Positions 53,824 through 63,365 of a DNA stretch of 64,000 nucleotides are shown here, one piece after another; position 1 is the first letter of the stretch; each line of letters starts with the position of its first letter. The position numbers were made by a program, and so were the translations under genes. Under the pieces are notes generated by a model that was not told the DNA's origin, did no database searches, and worked only from the letters and a program-made list of their open reading frames with translations. This DNA comes from an uncultured Eubacteriales bacterium (lineage in GTDB: Bacteria; Bacillota; Clostridia; Lachnospirales; Lachnospiraceae). Location: assembly GCA_900545175.1 (NCBI GenBank), contig UQYF01000001.1, positions 1 through 64,000 of the forward strand, in the 5' to 3' direction.

Positions 53824-53941
53824 TCAATACTTGCACAAAACTTTGCTAAATGTTAAGATATATATGTATGTACTATAAGATTCCTTGCTGCGCGGGAATA
53901 CAGGTATATACAGCATAAAAAGACGCAGTGCGGAGGATATA

Positions 53942-54580
53942 ATGAGAATAGCATTAATTAACGAGAACAGCCAGGCTGCTAAGAATGCCATGGTTTATGA
54001 GAATCTCAAGAAGGTTGCAGATGCTAAGGGCTATGAAGTAGTCAATTACGGAATGTATTCTGCGGACGATGCAGCACAGCTTACATATGTACAGTGCGGT
54101 ATTTTAGCAGCGATTCTTCTCAACAGCGGTGCCGCTGATTTTGTTGTGACAGGCTGTGGTACAGGTGAGGGCGCTATGCTTGCACTCAATTCATTCCCAG
54201 GTGTATTATGCGGACATATTGTTGACCCTTCAGATGCATTTATGTTCAGCCAGATTAACGCCGGTAACGCTGTGGCACTTCCTTTTGCAAAGGGCTTTGG
54301 ATGGGGCGCAGAGCTTAACCTTACATATATTTTCGAGAAGCTTTTCGAGCAGGAGCCGGGTGGCGGTTATCCTAAGGAGAGAGTTGTGCCTGAGCAGCGC
54401 AATAAGAAGATATTGGATGAAGTTAAGAAAGTGACTCATACAGATATGCTCCATATACTTAAGAATATTGACCAGGAGCTTTTAAAGGGTGCTGTAAGCG
54501 GTGAACATTTTGCCGAATACTTCTTTAAGGACTGCAAGGATGCACAGATAGCTGAGTATATCAAAGGCTTATTGGCATAA
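53942..54580 (+). CDS. RpiB/LacAB-family sugar-phosphate isomerase
   Basis: A 212-residue protein with the RpiB/LacA/LacB fold. Key parts are MRIALINENSQAAKNAM at the start and VVTGCGTGEGAML with its active-site Cys. It is longer than RpiB (about 150) by a C-terminal extension of about 60 residues. ATG 53942 follows GCGGAGG. Likely an aldose-ketose isomerase; the exact sugar is not clear. Confidence 0.85.
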   Translation: MRIALINENSQAAKNAMVYENLKKVADAKGYEVVNYGMYSADDAAQLTYVQCGILAAILLNSGAADFVVTGCGTGEGAMLALNSFPGVLCGHIVDPSDAFMFSQINAGNAVALPFAKGFGWGAELNLTYIFEKLFEQEPGGGYPKERVVPEQRNKKILDEVKKVTHTDMLHILKNIDQELLKGAVSGEHFAEYFFKDCKDAQIAEYIKGLLA

Positions 54581-54657
54581 TAGATGATAATATTATAGAG
54601 ATAGTAATTTTTTCCTATATTATTTCTAAAATTTACCTAAACACTACGATTATACTG

Positions 54658-54686
54658 TTGCTTTTTGAAAAGTGATTATGTATAAT
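54658..54686 (+). promoter_or_regulatory. Promoter of pckA
   Basis: TTGCTT (54658-54663), 17 bases, TATAAT (54681-54686). ATG of pckA is 63 bases downstream. Confidence 0.7.
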
Positions 54687-54748
54687 AGCAAAAGAATGTG
54701 GTTAATCCATTTCTACCGATACATTATAAGAAAAGAGGTTTATGCAAG

Positions 54749-56353
54749 ATGGCAAAGATCGATTTAAGCAAGTACGGCATCACAGGTACTACAGAAGTTG
54801 TCTACAATCCTTCTTATGAGTTATTATTCGAGGAGGAGACTAAGTCTTCTAACGAGGGTTATGAAGTAGGTAAGGAGAGCGAGCTTGGTGCAGTTAATGT
54901 TATGACAGGTATCTACACAGGACGTTCACCTAAGGATAAGTATATCGTTGTTGATGAGAACTCTAAGGACACAGTTTGGTGGACATCAGACGAGTACAAG
55001 AACGACAACCATCCTATGACAGAGGAGACTTGGGCAGCAGTTAAGGATATCGCTAAGAAGGAGCTCTCTAACAAGAGACTTTTCGTAGTAGATGCTTTCT
55101 GCGGAGCTAACAAGGATACAAGAATGGCAGTTCGTTTCATCGTTGAGGTCGCTTGGCAGGCTCACTTTGTAACTAACATGTTCATTAAGCCTACAGCAGA
55201 GGAGCTTGAGAACTTCGAGCCTAATTTCGTAGTATATAACGCTTCTAAGGCTAAGGTTGAGAACTTCAAGGAGCTAGGTCTTAACTCTGAGACATGTGTA
55301 GCATTCAACATCACAAGCCGTGAGCAGGTTATCGTTAATACATGGTACGGCGGTGAGATGAAGAAGGGTATGTTCTCTATGATGAACTACTACCTTCCAC
55401 TTAAGGGCATCGCTTCTATGCACTGCTCAGCTAACACAGATAAGAACGGCGAGAACACAGCTATATTCTTCGGTCTTTCAGGAACAGGTAAGACAACACT
55501 TTCTACAGACCCTAAGAGACTCCTCATCGGTGATGACGAGCACGGCTGGGATGACAACGGCGTATTCAACTTCGAGGGCGGCTGCTATGCTAAGGTTATC
55601 GGACTTGACAAGGAGTCTGAGCCGGATATCTACAATGCAATCAAGAGAAACGCTCTTCTTGAGAACGTTACAGTTGATGCAAATGGTAAGATTGATTTCG
55701 ATGATAAGAGCGTAACAGAGAACACTCGTGTATCTTATCCTATTGATCATATTCAGAATATCGTACGTCCAATTTCTTCAGCTCCTGCTGCAAAGAATGT
55801 AATCTTCCTTTCAGCAGATGCATTTGGTGTACTTCCTCCTGTATCTATCCTCACAGAGGCACAGACACAGTACTACTTCCTTTCCGGATTTACAGCTAAG
55901 CTTGCAGGTACAGAGAGAGGTATCACAGAGCCTACACCTACATTCTCAGCTTGCTTTGGACAGGCTTTCCTTGAGCTTCATCCTACTAAGTATGCTGAGG
56001 AGCTCGTTAAGAAGATGGAGAAGAGCGGAGCTAAGGCTTATCTTGTAAATACAGGCTGGAACGGAACAGGCAAGAGAATTTCTATTAAGGATACTCGTGG
56101 TATCATCGATGGTATCCTTAGCGGAGCAATCAACAATGTTCCTACTAAGAAGATTCCTTACTTCAACTTTGAGGTTCCTACAGAGCTTGAGGGCGTTGAT
56201 ACAGGTATTCTTGATCCAAGAGATACTTATGCTGACGCTTCCGAGTGGGAGAAGAAGGCAGTTGACTTAGCTGGAAGATTCATTAAGAACTTCGCTAAGT
56301 ATGAGGGAAATGATGCAGGTAAGGCATTAGTTGCTGCAGGTCCTCAGCTTTAA
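54749..56353 (+). CDS. pckA: Phosphoenolpyruvate carboxykinase (ATP)
   Basis: Interconverts oxaloacetate + ATP and PEP + CO2 + ADP. The 534 residues match the ATP-dependent family. Motifs: YTGRSPKDKY (substrate), NTWYGGEMKKGMFS, the P-loop GLSGTGKTTLST near 245, and GDDEHGWDDNGVFNFEGGCY with the metal-binding Asp. ATG 54749 follows AAGAGG. Codon choice is strikingly uniform (few rare codons), suggesting high expression; in this family of anaerobes it often works in the carboxylating direction. Confidence 0.97.
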   Translation: MAKIDLSKYGITGTTEVVYNPSYELLFEEETKSSNEGYEVGKESELGAVNVMTGIYTGRSPKDKYIVVDENSKDTVWWTSDEYKNDNHPMTEETWAAVKDIAKKELSNKRLFVVDAFCGANKDTRMAVRFIVEVAWQAHFVTNMFIKPTAEELENFEPNFVVYNASKAKVENFKELGLNSETCVAFNITSREQVIVNTWYGGEMKKGMFSMMNYYLPLKGIASMHCSANTDKNGENTAIFFGLSGTGKTTLSTDPKRLLIGDDEHGWDDNGVFNFEGGCYAKVIGLDKESEPDIYNAIKRNALLENVTVDANGKIDFDDKSVTENTRVSYPIDHIQNIVRPISSAPAAKNVIFLSADAFGVLPPVSILTEAQTQYYFLSGFTAKLAGTERGITEPTPTFSACFGQAFLELHPTKYAEELVKKMEKSGAKAYLVNTGWNGTGKRISIKDTRGIIDGILSGAINNVPTKKIPYFNFEVPTELEGVDTGILDPRDTYADASEWEKKAVDLAGRFIKNFAKYEGNDAGKALVAAGPQL

Positions 56354-56397
56354 TTAGAATTTCTTTGTTGATTGACAGAGAATGCGATGAATAATGA

Positions 56398-56430
56398 CCG
56401 GATGTGGTATATGCCACATCCGGTTTTTTG
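56398..56430 (+). terminator. Terminator after pckA
   Basis: CCGGATGTGG pairs with CCACATCCGG (56398-56407 with 56414-56423), followed by six T. Confidence 0.95.
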
Positions 56431-56662
56431 TATAATAAATTAGAATGTCAAAACGTGCCGATTTAGGCTATGAGTGTATAACGAGTTATGGTTATGCATA
56501 TATCTTCGCTGTCCGAAGCAAGATGTTCTAAGGACTCTGGTAAATGCTTTCTATACTATATAATGTGGCTGGCATGAGTGCCTGGTTTGACAAATAGCAG
56601 GATATATGATATTCTTTACAAAGTTTTATTTTAAGTGTGGACGAAGGGAGAACGTATTTTAC
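56431..56662. other. Intergenic stretch after pckA
   Basis: No gene, repeat or clear promoter was found here, apart from the possible 5' extension of the next frame. Confidence 0.5.
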
Positions 56663-58534
56663 ATGAAAAAAAGGAGTTCACTGGATATCATATATAGTAT
56701 TACGTCACAGCTTGCCATTATCGTATCATTGTTTGTGTGGCTGTTTGCGATAGCACCGTTCTCGTATTACAGTCAGACATGGACGGACGATGTTGTAAGG
56801 TTTGTGCACATCTGTAATATAATAAATCCTATTGTTTTTCTGATATTGCTTTCAATAACATTTTTTTGTGCGTTCAAGCTGAAGAAATTGGGCAGACCGG
56901 GGATGACAGCCATATGCTCGCTGATTATCTTTGTAGTGCATATTGTCATAAGAATTAATATGCTTGGAACATATCAATGGTCGGATGCTTCTTTATACTA
57001 TTCGAGTATAGAAAAATTCGCATATTATCCAAATGGGCTTTTGGACAATTTTATTAAAAATGGATTTGTGTTAGCCCATATAGGTCATGGATTTATTTTT
57101 GTCACGATGCTTGGACAGCTTTTAAATGTTCCCAATGCCATGGGATTTCAGTATTCATATATGGTGATGGGGGCGGCTGCGGCAGTCTGCCTGTTCCATA
57201 TATTTAAGGTGATATTCCCTAAGAAAAAGGACTATGTCTGTGCGATAGCAGCGTTCGTTGTGTCGGTTCATCCTATTTTTCTTGGGTTGTCTACAACGAT
57301 ACATATGGAGTATCCGTTGGCGGTTATGTTTATATATGTATTGTGTGCTTATCTGACAGGAAAATATATACTGATGTTGTTCTGGCTTGTGATGCTTGGA
57401 ACATGCAAAGAAACAGGAGCTATGATGGCCTTTTCCATGCTTTTCTTCATAGTTGTATATGAAATGGTGTCATATATTAAGAAAAACGGAGGAATGAAGA
57501 GCACTCTTAAGAAGCTTAAGCCGGGACATTATATTGTTTTTGGAGTATTTATAGCGGCATGTGTGGCAGCGTTCGTAAAAATAATCAATATTCCTATGTG
57601 GGGTGGAGTTAGAATTATAGACGTATTGAAGGTTGGCGGAGAAGATACGATGAACTTTCAGTTTGAAAGAGAGCATTTTATGATGAAGGTCCGCCAGCTC
57701 TTTATACTTAATTTTTCATGGTTATGGGCTGTGATATTGTGTGTGTGTGTTATTGTCTATATAGCGGTTTCGTCAGTCAGAAAGCGCAAGGGGATGAATG
57801 TAAGAGCGTTCTCGTTCGTTTTGATACAGTATTTTGTATACACATTTTTTCTTCTGTTCTTTTTAGAGGCAAAGCAGACAAGATATAACATTCTGTCGGA
57901 CACACTGTTCTTATTTATTACAATGGTTATGGTTATAAGAGTGCTTGACGGAAAAAGAGAGTATATTTGTGTGTCGGCAGTTATTGGTCTGCTTGCTTTC
58001 GTGGAGACATATCTGACCATTGACCCGGTTTCGCTTGCTGTATTTACGAGAGTCAATACGGGAAGGGTGCCTATGGTCTGGACTGCATCTACAAGGGATA
58101 AGTTTGAATACATGGATATCAATGTGGGTGATTTCGGATATTATAATTATCAGTACACAAGCATGGACAGAGCGGTTGACAAGATGCTTGACAGGGTTGA
58201 TTATCAGGGCTGGTACAGGATTACATCGTCTTTTGTGGAATTGACGGAGGATCAGTTTGCGAGCGAAAACTTGTTATGGGATTCGGTACACAGGATACGT
58301 ACTTACAGGAAGCCTGACGGTGAAGTGAATCTGCACGCGATACAGAGACTGCACTATACAGAAGAAATAGTATATCTTGACCATAGAAGTATATATGTTG
58401 AGATTCCATGGTGCAGAAACCACACTGAGGAAGCACTCGCAGCACTCGGAGAAGGCTACGATATTGATGGACCATACACAACATCGGGTGGGCTTGGGTG
58501 TTCACTTTCGTACTATGTTTTATATCGTAAATAA
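56663..58534 (+). CDS. Multi-pass membrane protein, possibly GT-C glycosyltransferase-like
   Basis: A 623-residue protein with about 12 predicted membrane segments and an acidic loop after the first (SQTWTDDVVRF). The charged YQWSDASLYYSS loop and the C-terminal soluble region recall GT-C type transferases (PMT-like), but no catalytic motif is certain. ATG 56663 is preceded by GAAGGGAG at long spacing; ATG 56606 is an alternative. Alone between terminators. Confidence 0.7.
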   Translation: MKKRSSLDIIYSITSQLAIIVSLFVWLFAIAPFSYYSQTWTDDVVRFVHICNIINPIVFLILLSITFFCAFKLKKLGRPGMTAICSLIIFVVHIVIRINMLGTYQWSDASLYYSSIEKFAYYPNGLLDNFIKNGFVLAHIGHGFIFVTMLGQLLNVPNAMGFQYSYMVMGAAAAVCLFHIFKVIFPKKKDYVCAIAAFVVSVHPIFLGLSTTIHMEYPLAVMFIYVLCAYLTGKYILMLFWLVMLGTCKETGAMMAFSMLFFIVVYEMVSYIKKNGGMKSTLKKLKPGHYIVFGVFIAACVAAFVKIINIPMWGGVRIIDVLKVGGEDTMNFQFEREHFMMKVRQLFILNFSWLWAVILCVCVIVYIAVSSVRKRKGMNVRAFSFVLIQYFVYTFFLLFFLEAKQTRYNILSDTLFLFITMVMVIRVLDGKREYICVSAVIGLLAFVETYLTIDPVSLAVFTRVNTGRVPMVWTASTRDKFEYMDINVGDFGYYNYQYTSMDRAVDKMLDRVDYQGWYRITSSFVELTEDQFASENLLWDSVHRIRTYRKPDGEVNLHAIQRLHYTEEIVYLDHRSIYVEIPWCRNHTEEALAALGEGYDIDGPYTTSGGLGCSLSYYVLYRK

Positions 58535-58615
58535 AGAAAAATGTTGCTAAATATACTTTAATGTGGTATACTTTGTTCAGTTGAAAGATATAATAGCATT
58601 AGATAATTAATAGGT

Positions 58616-58800
58616 TTGAATCCTGGGGTGTACGACAATCTTACTTTTTTGAACCTACATTTACGTTCATGGGATTCCAATATTTATAAGTGGATGCCGG
58701 GCCTCCTTTTGCAGTGGATGGCTGAAGCTTATGTGAGGTTGCCCACCTAGCTTGAGCTAGGGCGTCAAAACTGTAGGAAACGGCATTTTGGGATATTAAG
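58616..58800 (+). ncRNA. ssrS: 6S RNA (SsrS-like)
   Basis: The RNA binds housekeeping RNA polymerase and mimics an open promoter. The ends close with an 11-bp stem: ATCCTGGGGTG (58620-58630) with CATTTTGGGAT (58784-58794), five of the pairs being G-T. Internally, GAAGCTTATGTGAGG and CACCTAGCTTGAGCTAGGGC resemble the 3' half of known 6S RNAs (a CTAGCT/AGCTAG hairpin), and CGGCATTTTGGGA matches the conserved 3' end. Length of about 180 is right. TATAAT or GATAAT boxes lie at 58589 and 58602. A terminator follows. Confidence 0.75.
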
Positions 58801-58823
58801 ACAGCTTATTAATTTTCAAATAG

Positions 58824-58852
58824 AGTAGACTCCGAAAGGGGTCTACTTTTTC
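58824..58852 (+). terminator. Terminator after the 6S RNA
   Basis: AGTAGACTCC pairs with GGGGTCTACT around a GAAA loop, followed by a T run. It separates the RNA from the SpoIID gene. Confidence 0.9.
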
Positions 58853-58925
58853 GTTTAAGCTAATACAATAGAGCATGTGGATTTGGTCATGCTGTCACAA
58901 TACATGATAATGGGGGGATTTTGAC

Positions 58926-61361
58926 GTGAAATATAAGTTTGAAGGAAGAGAAAGATATAAAACAAGTAGTCAGGCATCTGCTTATAGGTATATGCCAAGG
59001 AAGCTGATGCCTGTTTTTACTGTTACGGCTATAATTGTAGGCTTTATTGTTTTTATTACTGTATTTCTTACACGCCAAAAAGACAATGGCAATTATATCA
59101 GCAGAGCGCTCGCATCGAGAATGCTTGTGCTTCTTGATATGGATAAGCCTTCCACAGCGGGCATGGCATCCGGAAAGGAAAATGCCGGGTACGATGCGGA
59201 TAATCCGTTGTTATGGTATGTAAAGTATATGGATGAGTTAGATAATGATGGCTATATTGAGTGGAGCGATGATGAGTATTACGAGCAGGAGTTTGCATAT
59301 AATGCATTTACATATGGAGAGTTAAGAGAGTACCTTGTAAGTAAAGACTGGGATGTGTCGAATATGGTCGAGGAGACCGGAGTGGACATAAAGAGGGGAA
59401 AGGCATCTAAGAAAATTAAAAAGACTGAATTTGATAAGATATATGATTATATGGTGCTTGTAAATGGAAATGCAGGAGGAGTTGTAAGGCGTGAGCTTAC
59501 GATTGTCGGAACACCGGCTAATATGACTGCTAAGCAGATAAGGCAGTTCGGCTCATGGAGCTGCGTTGCACAGGAAGGCGTATTTGACTTTGAAGGATTG
59601 ACAATGGATGCATATTCTGACAGGAAAATATGTGTATTTTCAAGAGGAAACAGCGTTATATCGGTACTTGCGGTTGTAGATGATTCGGTCACATACAGCA
59701 ATGTATGGCTGTGCAGTACGCAGGATAATAAGCTGGAAGCGTACATATCGGGTGTATACAGAGAGTTCGAGATTTCACCGCTTGAAAATGACTTTGAAAA
59801 TACAATAGCAGACATTGGAATTGAGTCCGGAAAAGTAAAACAGCTTACAATAAAAAATGATACAATAAGCGGAAAAGTGCTTCGTGTGAGCAACACGGCA
59901 GTTGAAATTGACGGATACGGAAGCGTTGATATAGCCGATAATTTCCGTGTCTATAAAAATTATGGGATACTTGAGGAGAAAAGTATTGACGATATTTTAG
60001 TCGGCTATGAGCTTGCCGATTTTGTTGTCGCAGATGGAAAGATATGTGCGGCAGTAATCAAGAAGGAGCTTCATGCAGAAAATATCAGAGTACTTATTAT
60101 GAATACAGGGTATGGTTCTATCTTTCACGACAGAGTGACACTGACATCGGATGCAGGCTTTGTCATACATAAAAAGGATGAAGACATAACGATTGCAGGT
60201 GGTGAGCTGGTTGATATCTATCCTGACAGCGAGTATATGTCCGAAGGCAGAATCACAATGACACCGATGGGACTTAATAGTACGATAACAGTGCTGAGTG
60301 TCGAGCGTTCTTATGGAAATCCGTATTATGGCGGAACACTTGAGATAGCATCTGAGGACAATGGACTTGTCATCGTAAATGACCTTCCGTTAGAGGAATA
60401 TCTGTATCATGTTGTTCCGAGTGAGATGCCGGCAGGCTTTGGAGTTGAAGCTTTGAAGGTGCAGGCGGTATGTGCAAGAAGCTATGCATATATGCATATT
60501 ATGAATAATTCATACAGAACCTACGGAGCACATGTCGATGACAGTGTGGGGTATCAGGTTTATAATAATATCAAGGAACAGCCTGATTCAACCCAGGCGG
60601 TGAAGGAAACCTATGGTCAGGTGATGAGAAGTGATGATGGGATTGTTGCGGCATATTATTATTCTACATCATGCGGATATATGTCGGATTTGTCGCTGTG
60701 GGGCGGTCAAAAAGGCGGAATATACAACGAAAAAACGGTCAATCCAGATGGAGAAAGCATTGATTTGTCCGATGATGAGAAGTTTAAAAAGTTCATAACT
60801 TCGGAAAATGAGACTGATTATGACTATGAATTTCCTTTTTACAGATGGAGCGTTGAGCTTGACAGGGATTATCTGACCGGCAGAATCAATGAATATCTCG
60901 GAATCAGACACACATCGGAACCCGGAAATATCCTTATAAAAAACACAGCCGGCGAATATATGTCCGTGGATAATACGTATGTGGGTGACGTGCTTTCTTT
61001 TGAAACAGAAGAGAGAACATCCTCAGGTGCCATAAGAAAATTGATTATACATGGAACTGATGCTGATGCAATGGTGTGCGGTGAGCTGAATATAAGGTAT
61101 GTTCTTGGACCGGGTGAAAATAAGATAATGACGCATACACAGACGGAAACGAGTTTTGATTTCCTTCCAAGTGCATATATATACATAGAAGAATTGTACG
61201 ATGATGGAGCTGTAAGCGGATACCGGATATCGGGAGGCGGCTATGGACACGGAATAGGTATGAGCCAGAATGCGGTATCGGCTATGGTGAAGAGGGGAAT
61301 GAAGTATGATGATGTCCTTGAATTTTTCTATAATAATGTTGACATTGTGAATATATACTAG
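58926..61361 (+). CDS. SpoIID/LytB-domain membrane protein
   Basis: 811 residues with one N-terminal membrane segment (about 31-49) and a large outside part. The last 310 residues form a SpoIID/LytB domain: LPLEEYLYHVVPSEMPAGFG, EALKVQAVCARSYAYMH, then AAYYYSTSCGYMSDLS and GGYGHGIGMSQNA. SpoIID proteins are peptidoglycan lytic transglycosylases of engulfment; the middle 350 residues are beta-rich and unassigned. It is much longer than SpoIID (about 340), so probably a cell-wall remodelling relative. GTG 58926 follows GGGGGGATTTT. Confidence 0.9.
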   Translation: MKYKFEGRERYKTSSQASAYRYMPRKLMPVFTVTAIIVGFIVFITVFLTRQKDNGNYISRALASRMLVLLDMDKPSTAGMASGKENAGYDADNPLLWYVKYMDELDNDGYIEWSDDEYYEQEFAYNAFTYGELREYLVSKDWDVSNMVEETGVDIKRGKASKKIKKTEFDKIYDYMVLVNGNAGGVVRRELTIVGTPANMTAKQIRQFGSWSCVAQEGVFDFEGLTMDAYSDRKICVFSRGNSVISVLAVVDDSVTYSNVWLCSTQDNKLEAYISGVYREFEISPLENDFENTIADIGIESGKVKQLTIKNDTISGKVLRVSNTAVEIDGYGSVDIADNFRVYKNYGILEEKSIDDILVGYELADFVVADGKICAAVIKKELHAENIRVLIMNTGYGSIFHDRVTLTSDAGFVIHKKDEDITIAGGELVDIYPDSEYMSEGRITMTPMGLNSTITVLSVERSYGNPYYGGTLEIASEDNGLVIVNDLPLEEYLYHVVPSEMPAGFGVEALKVQAVCARSYAYMHIMNNSYRTYGAHVDDSVGYQVYNNIKEQPDSTQAVKETYGQVMRSDDGIVAAYYYSTSCGYMSDLSLWGGQKGGIYNEKTVNPDGESIDLSDDEKFKKFITSENETDYDYEFPFYRWSVELDRDYLTGRINEYLGIRHTSEPGNILIKNTAGEYMSVDNTYVGDVLSFETEERTSSGAIRKLIIHGTDADAMVCGELNIRYVLGPGENKIMTHTQTETSFDFLPSAYIYIEELYDDGAVSGYRISGGGYGHGIGMSQNAVSAMVKRGMKYDDVLEFFYNNVDIVNIY

Positions 61362-61392
61362 AAAAGTGAATATTTAAAATTTCTTAAATCAA

Positions 61393-61440
61393 AGAAGCTG
61401 ATATCTGTATGCAGACGACAGCTTCTCTGATTGGGGATTT
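61393..61440. terminator. Hairpin between convergent genes
   Basis: AGAAGCTG (61393-61400) pairs with CAGCTTCT (61419-61426); T-rich sequence follows at 61437. It lies between the SpoIID-domain gene and the reverse YihY gene. Confidence 0.65.
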
Positions 61441-61441
61441 T

Positions 61442-62257
61442 TTATACTATACCTTGAAAATGTGCATTGATTTCAGCTCCGATAAAGAGCACATTCATGC
61501 ATGCATACAACCACAGCATGATAAATACAAGTGTGGCAAGACTTCCGTATGTAACAGCAAAGCCCTTTGACATGTCTACATATATGGAGAATACATACGA
61601 AAATATACTCCAGCCAAGCGCTGTAAAGACTGCTCCGGGAAGCTCATGCCTGATTTTGGATTTGCGGTTAGGCACAACAATGTAGAGCACAAGAGAGAAT
61701 AGTGTCAGCACGCCGATAAATATCAGGAATCTGAATCTGAGTATAAATTGTATTGCCGAACCTACTAACGGCCAATGGACATTAATAAGGTCTAACAGAC
61801 GATTTCCGAATACCATCAAAACCAGAGAAAAAATAATAATCACAATGAGTGCGATTGTGTAGAGCATTGCATGGAAGCGCAGTACAAAATAGTTGCGGGA
61901 CTCACCGCCTGTATCATACACATCATTAAGTCCCTGAATTATTGAGACAAAGCCTTTTCCGGCAGCCCATATCGCAGATACGGCAGTCACAGACAGAAGC
62001 GTGAAGGATGAACTGTGATATATCTCATTGATTATCGAGATAATGAGCGGCTGTGTCTTAGAAGGCAGCAGGTCATATACAAGTGTGAGCAGAAGGCTTT
62101 CAGTGATATTTGTATAATTAAGTATACATAAAAGCAGCATTATAAAAGGGAAGAAGCTCACAATTATAAAGAAAGAGGACTGGGCAGAGTACATATTTAC
62201 CTTGTCCTTCTTCACTTTTGTGACAATTTCTGCTATCATTAAAATCAGTTTCATCAT
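61442..62257 (-). CDS. YihY/BrkB-family membrane protein
   Basis: A 271-residue inner-membrane protein with about six segments and the family signature SAIWAAGKGFVSIIQGLNDVYD near residue 95, plus PNRKSKIRHELPGAVFTALG later. Once labelled ribonuclease BN by error; likely a transport or envelope protein. Start 62257 has AAGGAAAC in the coding direction. Confidence 0.92.
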   Translation of the reverse strand: MMKLILMIAEIVTKVKKDKVNMYSAQSSFFIIVSFFPFIMLLLCILNYTNITESLLLTLVYDLLPSKTQPLIISIINEIYHSSSFTLLSVTAVSAIWAAGKGFVSIIQGLNDVYDTGGESRNYFVLRFHAMLYTIALIVIIIFSLVLMVFGNRLLDLINVHWPLVGSAIQFILRFRFLIFIGVLTLFSLVLYIVVPNRKSKIRHELPGAVFTALGWSIFSYVFSIYVDMSKGFAVTYGSLATLVFIMLWLYACMNVLFIGAEINAHFQGIV

Positions 62258-62353
62258 ATGATTTGTTTCCTTTGCTAAGAGACATTCTGTCTATAGTATA
62301 TGCTAAGGAAAACAAATTGACAATGAAAAAGTTAGATTATGAACAAATAATGT

Positions 62354-62367
62354 ATTTGTATACAAAT
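62354..62367. promoter_or_regulatory. 14-bp perfect palindrome
   Basis: ATTTGTATACAAAT lies 34 bases upstream of the likely phosphoesterase start and 97 bases from the divergent YihY start. Candidate operator. Confidence 0.4.
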
Positions 62368-62400
62368 CAAGAAATATTAAATTATAGTAATAGAAAGCGG

Positions 62401-63216
62401 ATGGCAATGAAAAAGATAGTTAACTCAATTTACGACATTTATTCCGAGAAGCTTCCCAAAAGCTTTGATGGAGTGAAGATAGTGATGCTCAGCGACCTGC
62501 ATGACAATGTGTACGGTATCTCATTGGAGAAGCTTTATAGGATGATTGAGGAGCAGCAACCGGAGTTTGTTATAGTTGCGGGGGATCTGCTTACAAGAAA
62601 ACACTCCGATGGCTCAGATGAGGTTGTGGCACTCTTAAAAAGGCTGGCAGATAAGTATCCTGTATTCTTTGCAAACGGCAACCATGAGACTAAAGTTAAG
62701 ATATATACAGAAAAATATGGCGACAGATATGACAGACTGATGGATGCCCTTAAGAATGCCGGAGTAAAAATCTTAAATAACAAGCATATTGATTACAGAA
62801 AAAACGGTGAGATTATACACATATATGGTCTGGAGATTGATAAGGATTTCTTTCTTATCAGGAACCGTCCAAAGATGGAGGATGACTATATATCGAGTGT
62901 TATAGGAGAGAAGATTGACGGTTTTGGAATCTTAATCGCTCATAATCCCATGTATTTTGAGCAATATGCGGCGTGGGGAGCTGATTTGGTGTTTTCAGGG
63001 CATGTGCATGGAGGAATAATAAGACTTCCGTTTGTGGGAGGAGTGCTTAACCCTGATTACAGCCTTTTTCCGCATTATGACGGAGGAATGTTTGATAAAG
63101 AAAAAAGTGTGATGCTTCTTGGAAGAGGACTTGGCACACACACGATAAATGTGAGGATAAATAATCCTCCGGAGCTTGTAACGGCTGTACTTCATACAAA
63201 GGAGCGCAATGGCTGA
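62401..63216 (+). CDS. Metallophosphoesterase
   Basis: A calcineurin-like phosphoesterase of about 271 residues. Metal-site motifs: VMLSDLHDNVYG, VIVAGDLLTRK, FANGNHETK and FSGHVHGGIIRLPF. No membrane segment remains with the start at 62401; ATG 62323 would add 26 residues and cover the palindrome. Substrate not known; related proteins act on lipid A-like or nucleotide phosphates. Confidence 0.88.
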   Translation: MAMKKIVNSIYDIYSEKLPKSFDGVKIVMLSDLHDNVYGISLEKLYRMIEEQQPEFVIVAGDLLTRKHSDGSDEVVALLKRLADKYPVFFANGNHETKVKIYTEKYGDRYDRLMDALKNAGVKILNNKHIDYRKNGEIIHIYGLEIDKDFFLIRNRPKMEDDYISSVIGEKIDGFGILIAHNPMYFEQYAAWGADLVFSGHVHGGIIRLPFVGGVLNPDYSLFPHYDGGMFDKEKSVMLLGRGLGTHTINVRINNPPELVTAVLHTKERNG

Positions 63217-63365
63217 TAAGATACTTACGAAATAAATGGAGAATGGCTGTGCTAATTTGCTACTTGTCATAGATGAGATTTTGCGGTATGATTATTAAAT
63301 ATGGGTTACTGTGTCAATATAGAACGGAGACAGAACCCGGATTCCTTGACAAAGGTAGGAGACAG

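Noticed and set aside
58611..58626. tRNA T-arm-like GGTTTGAATCC
   Set aside because: No matching anticodon or D arm lies upstream; the bases belong to the closing stem region of the 6S RNA.
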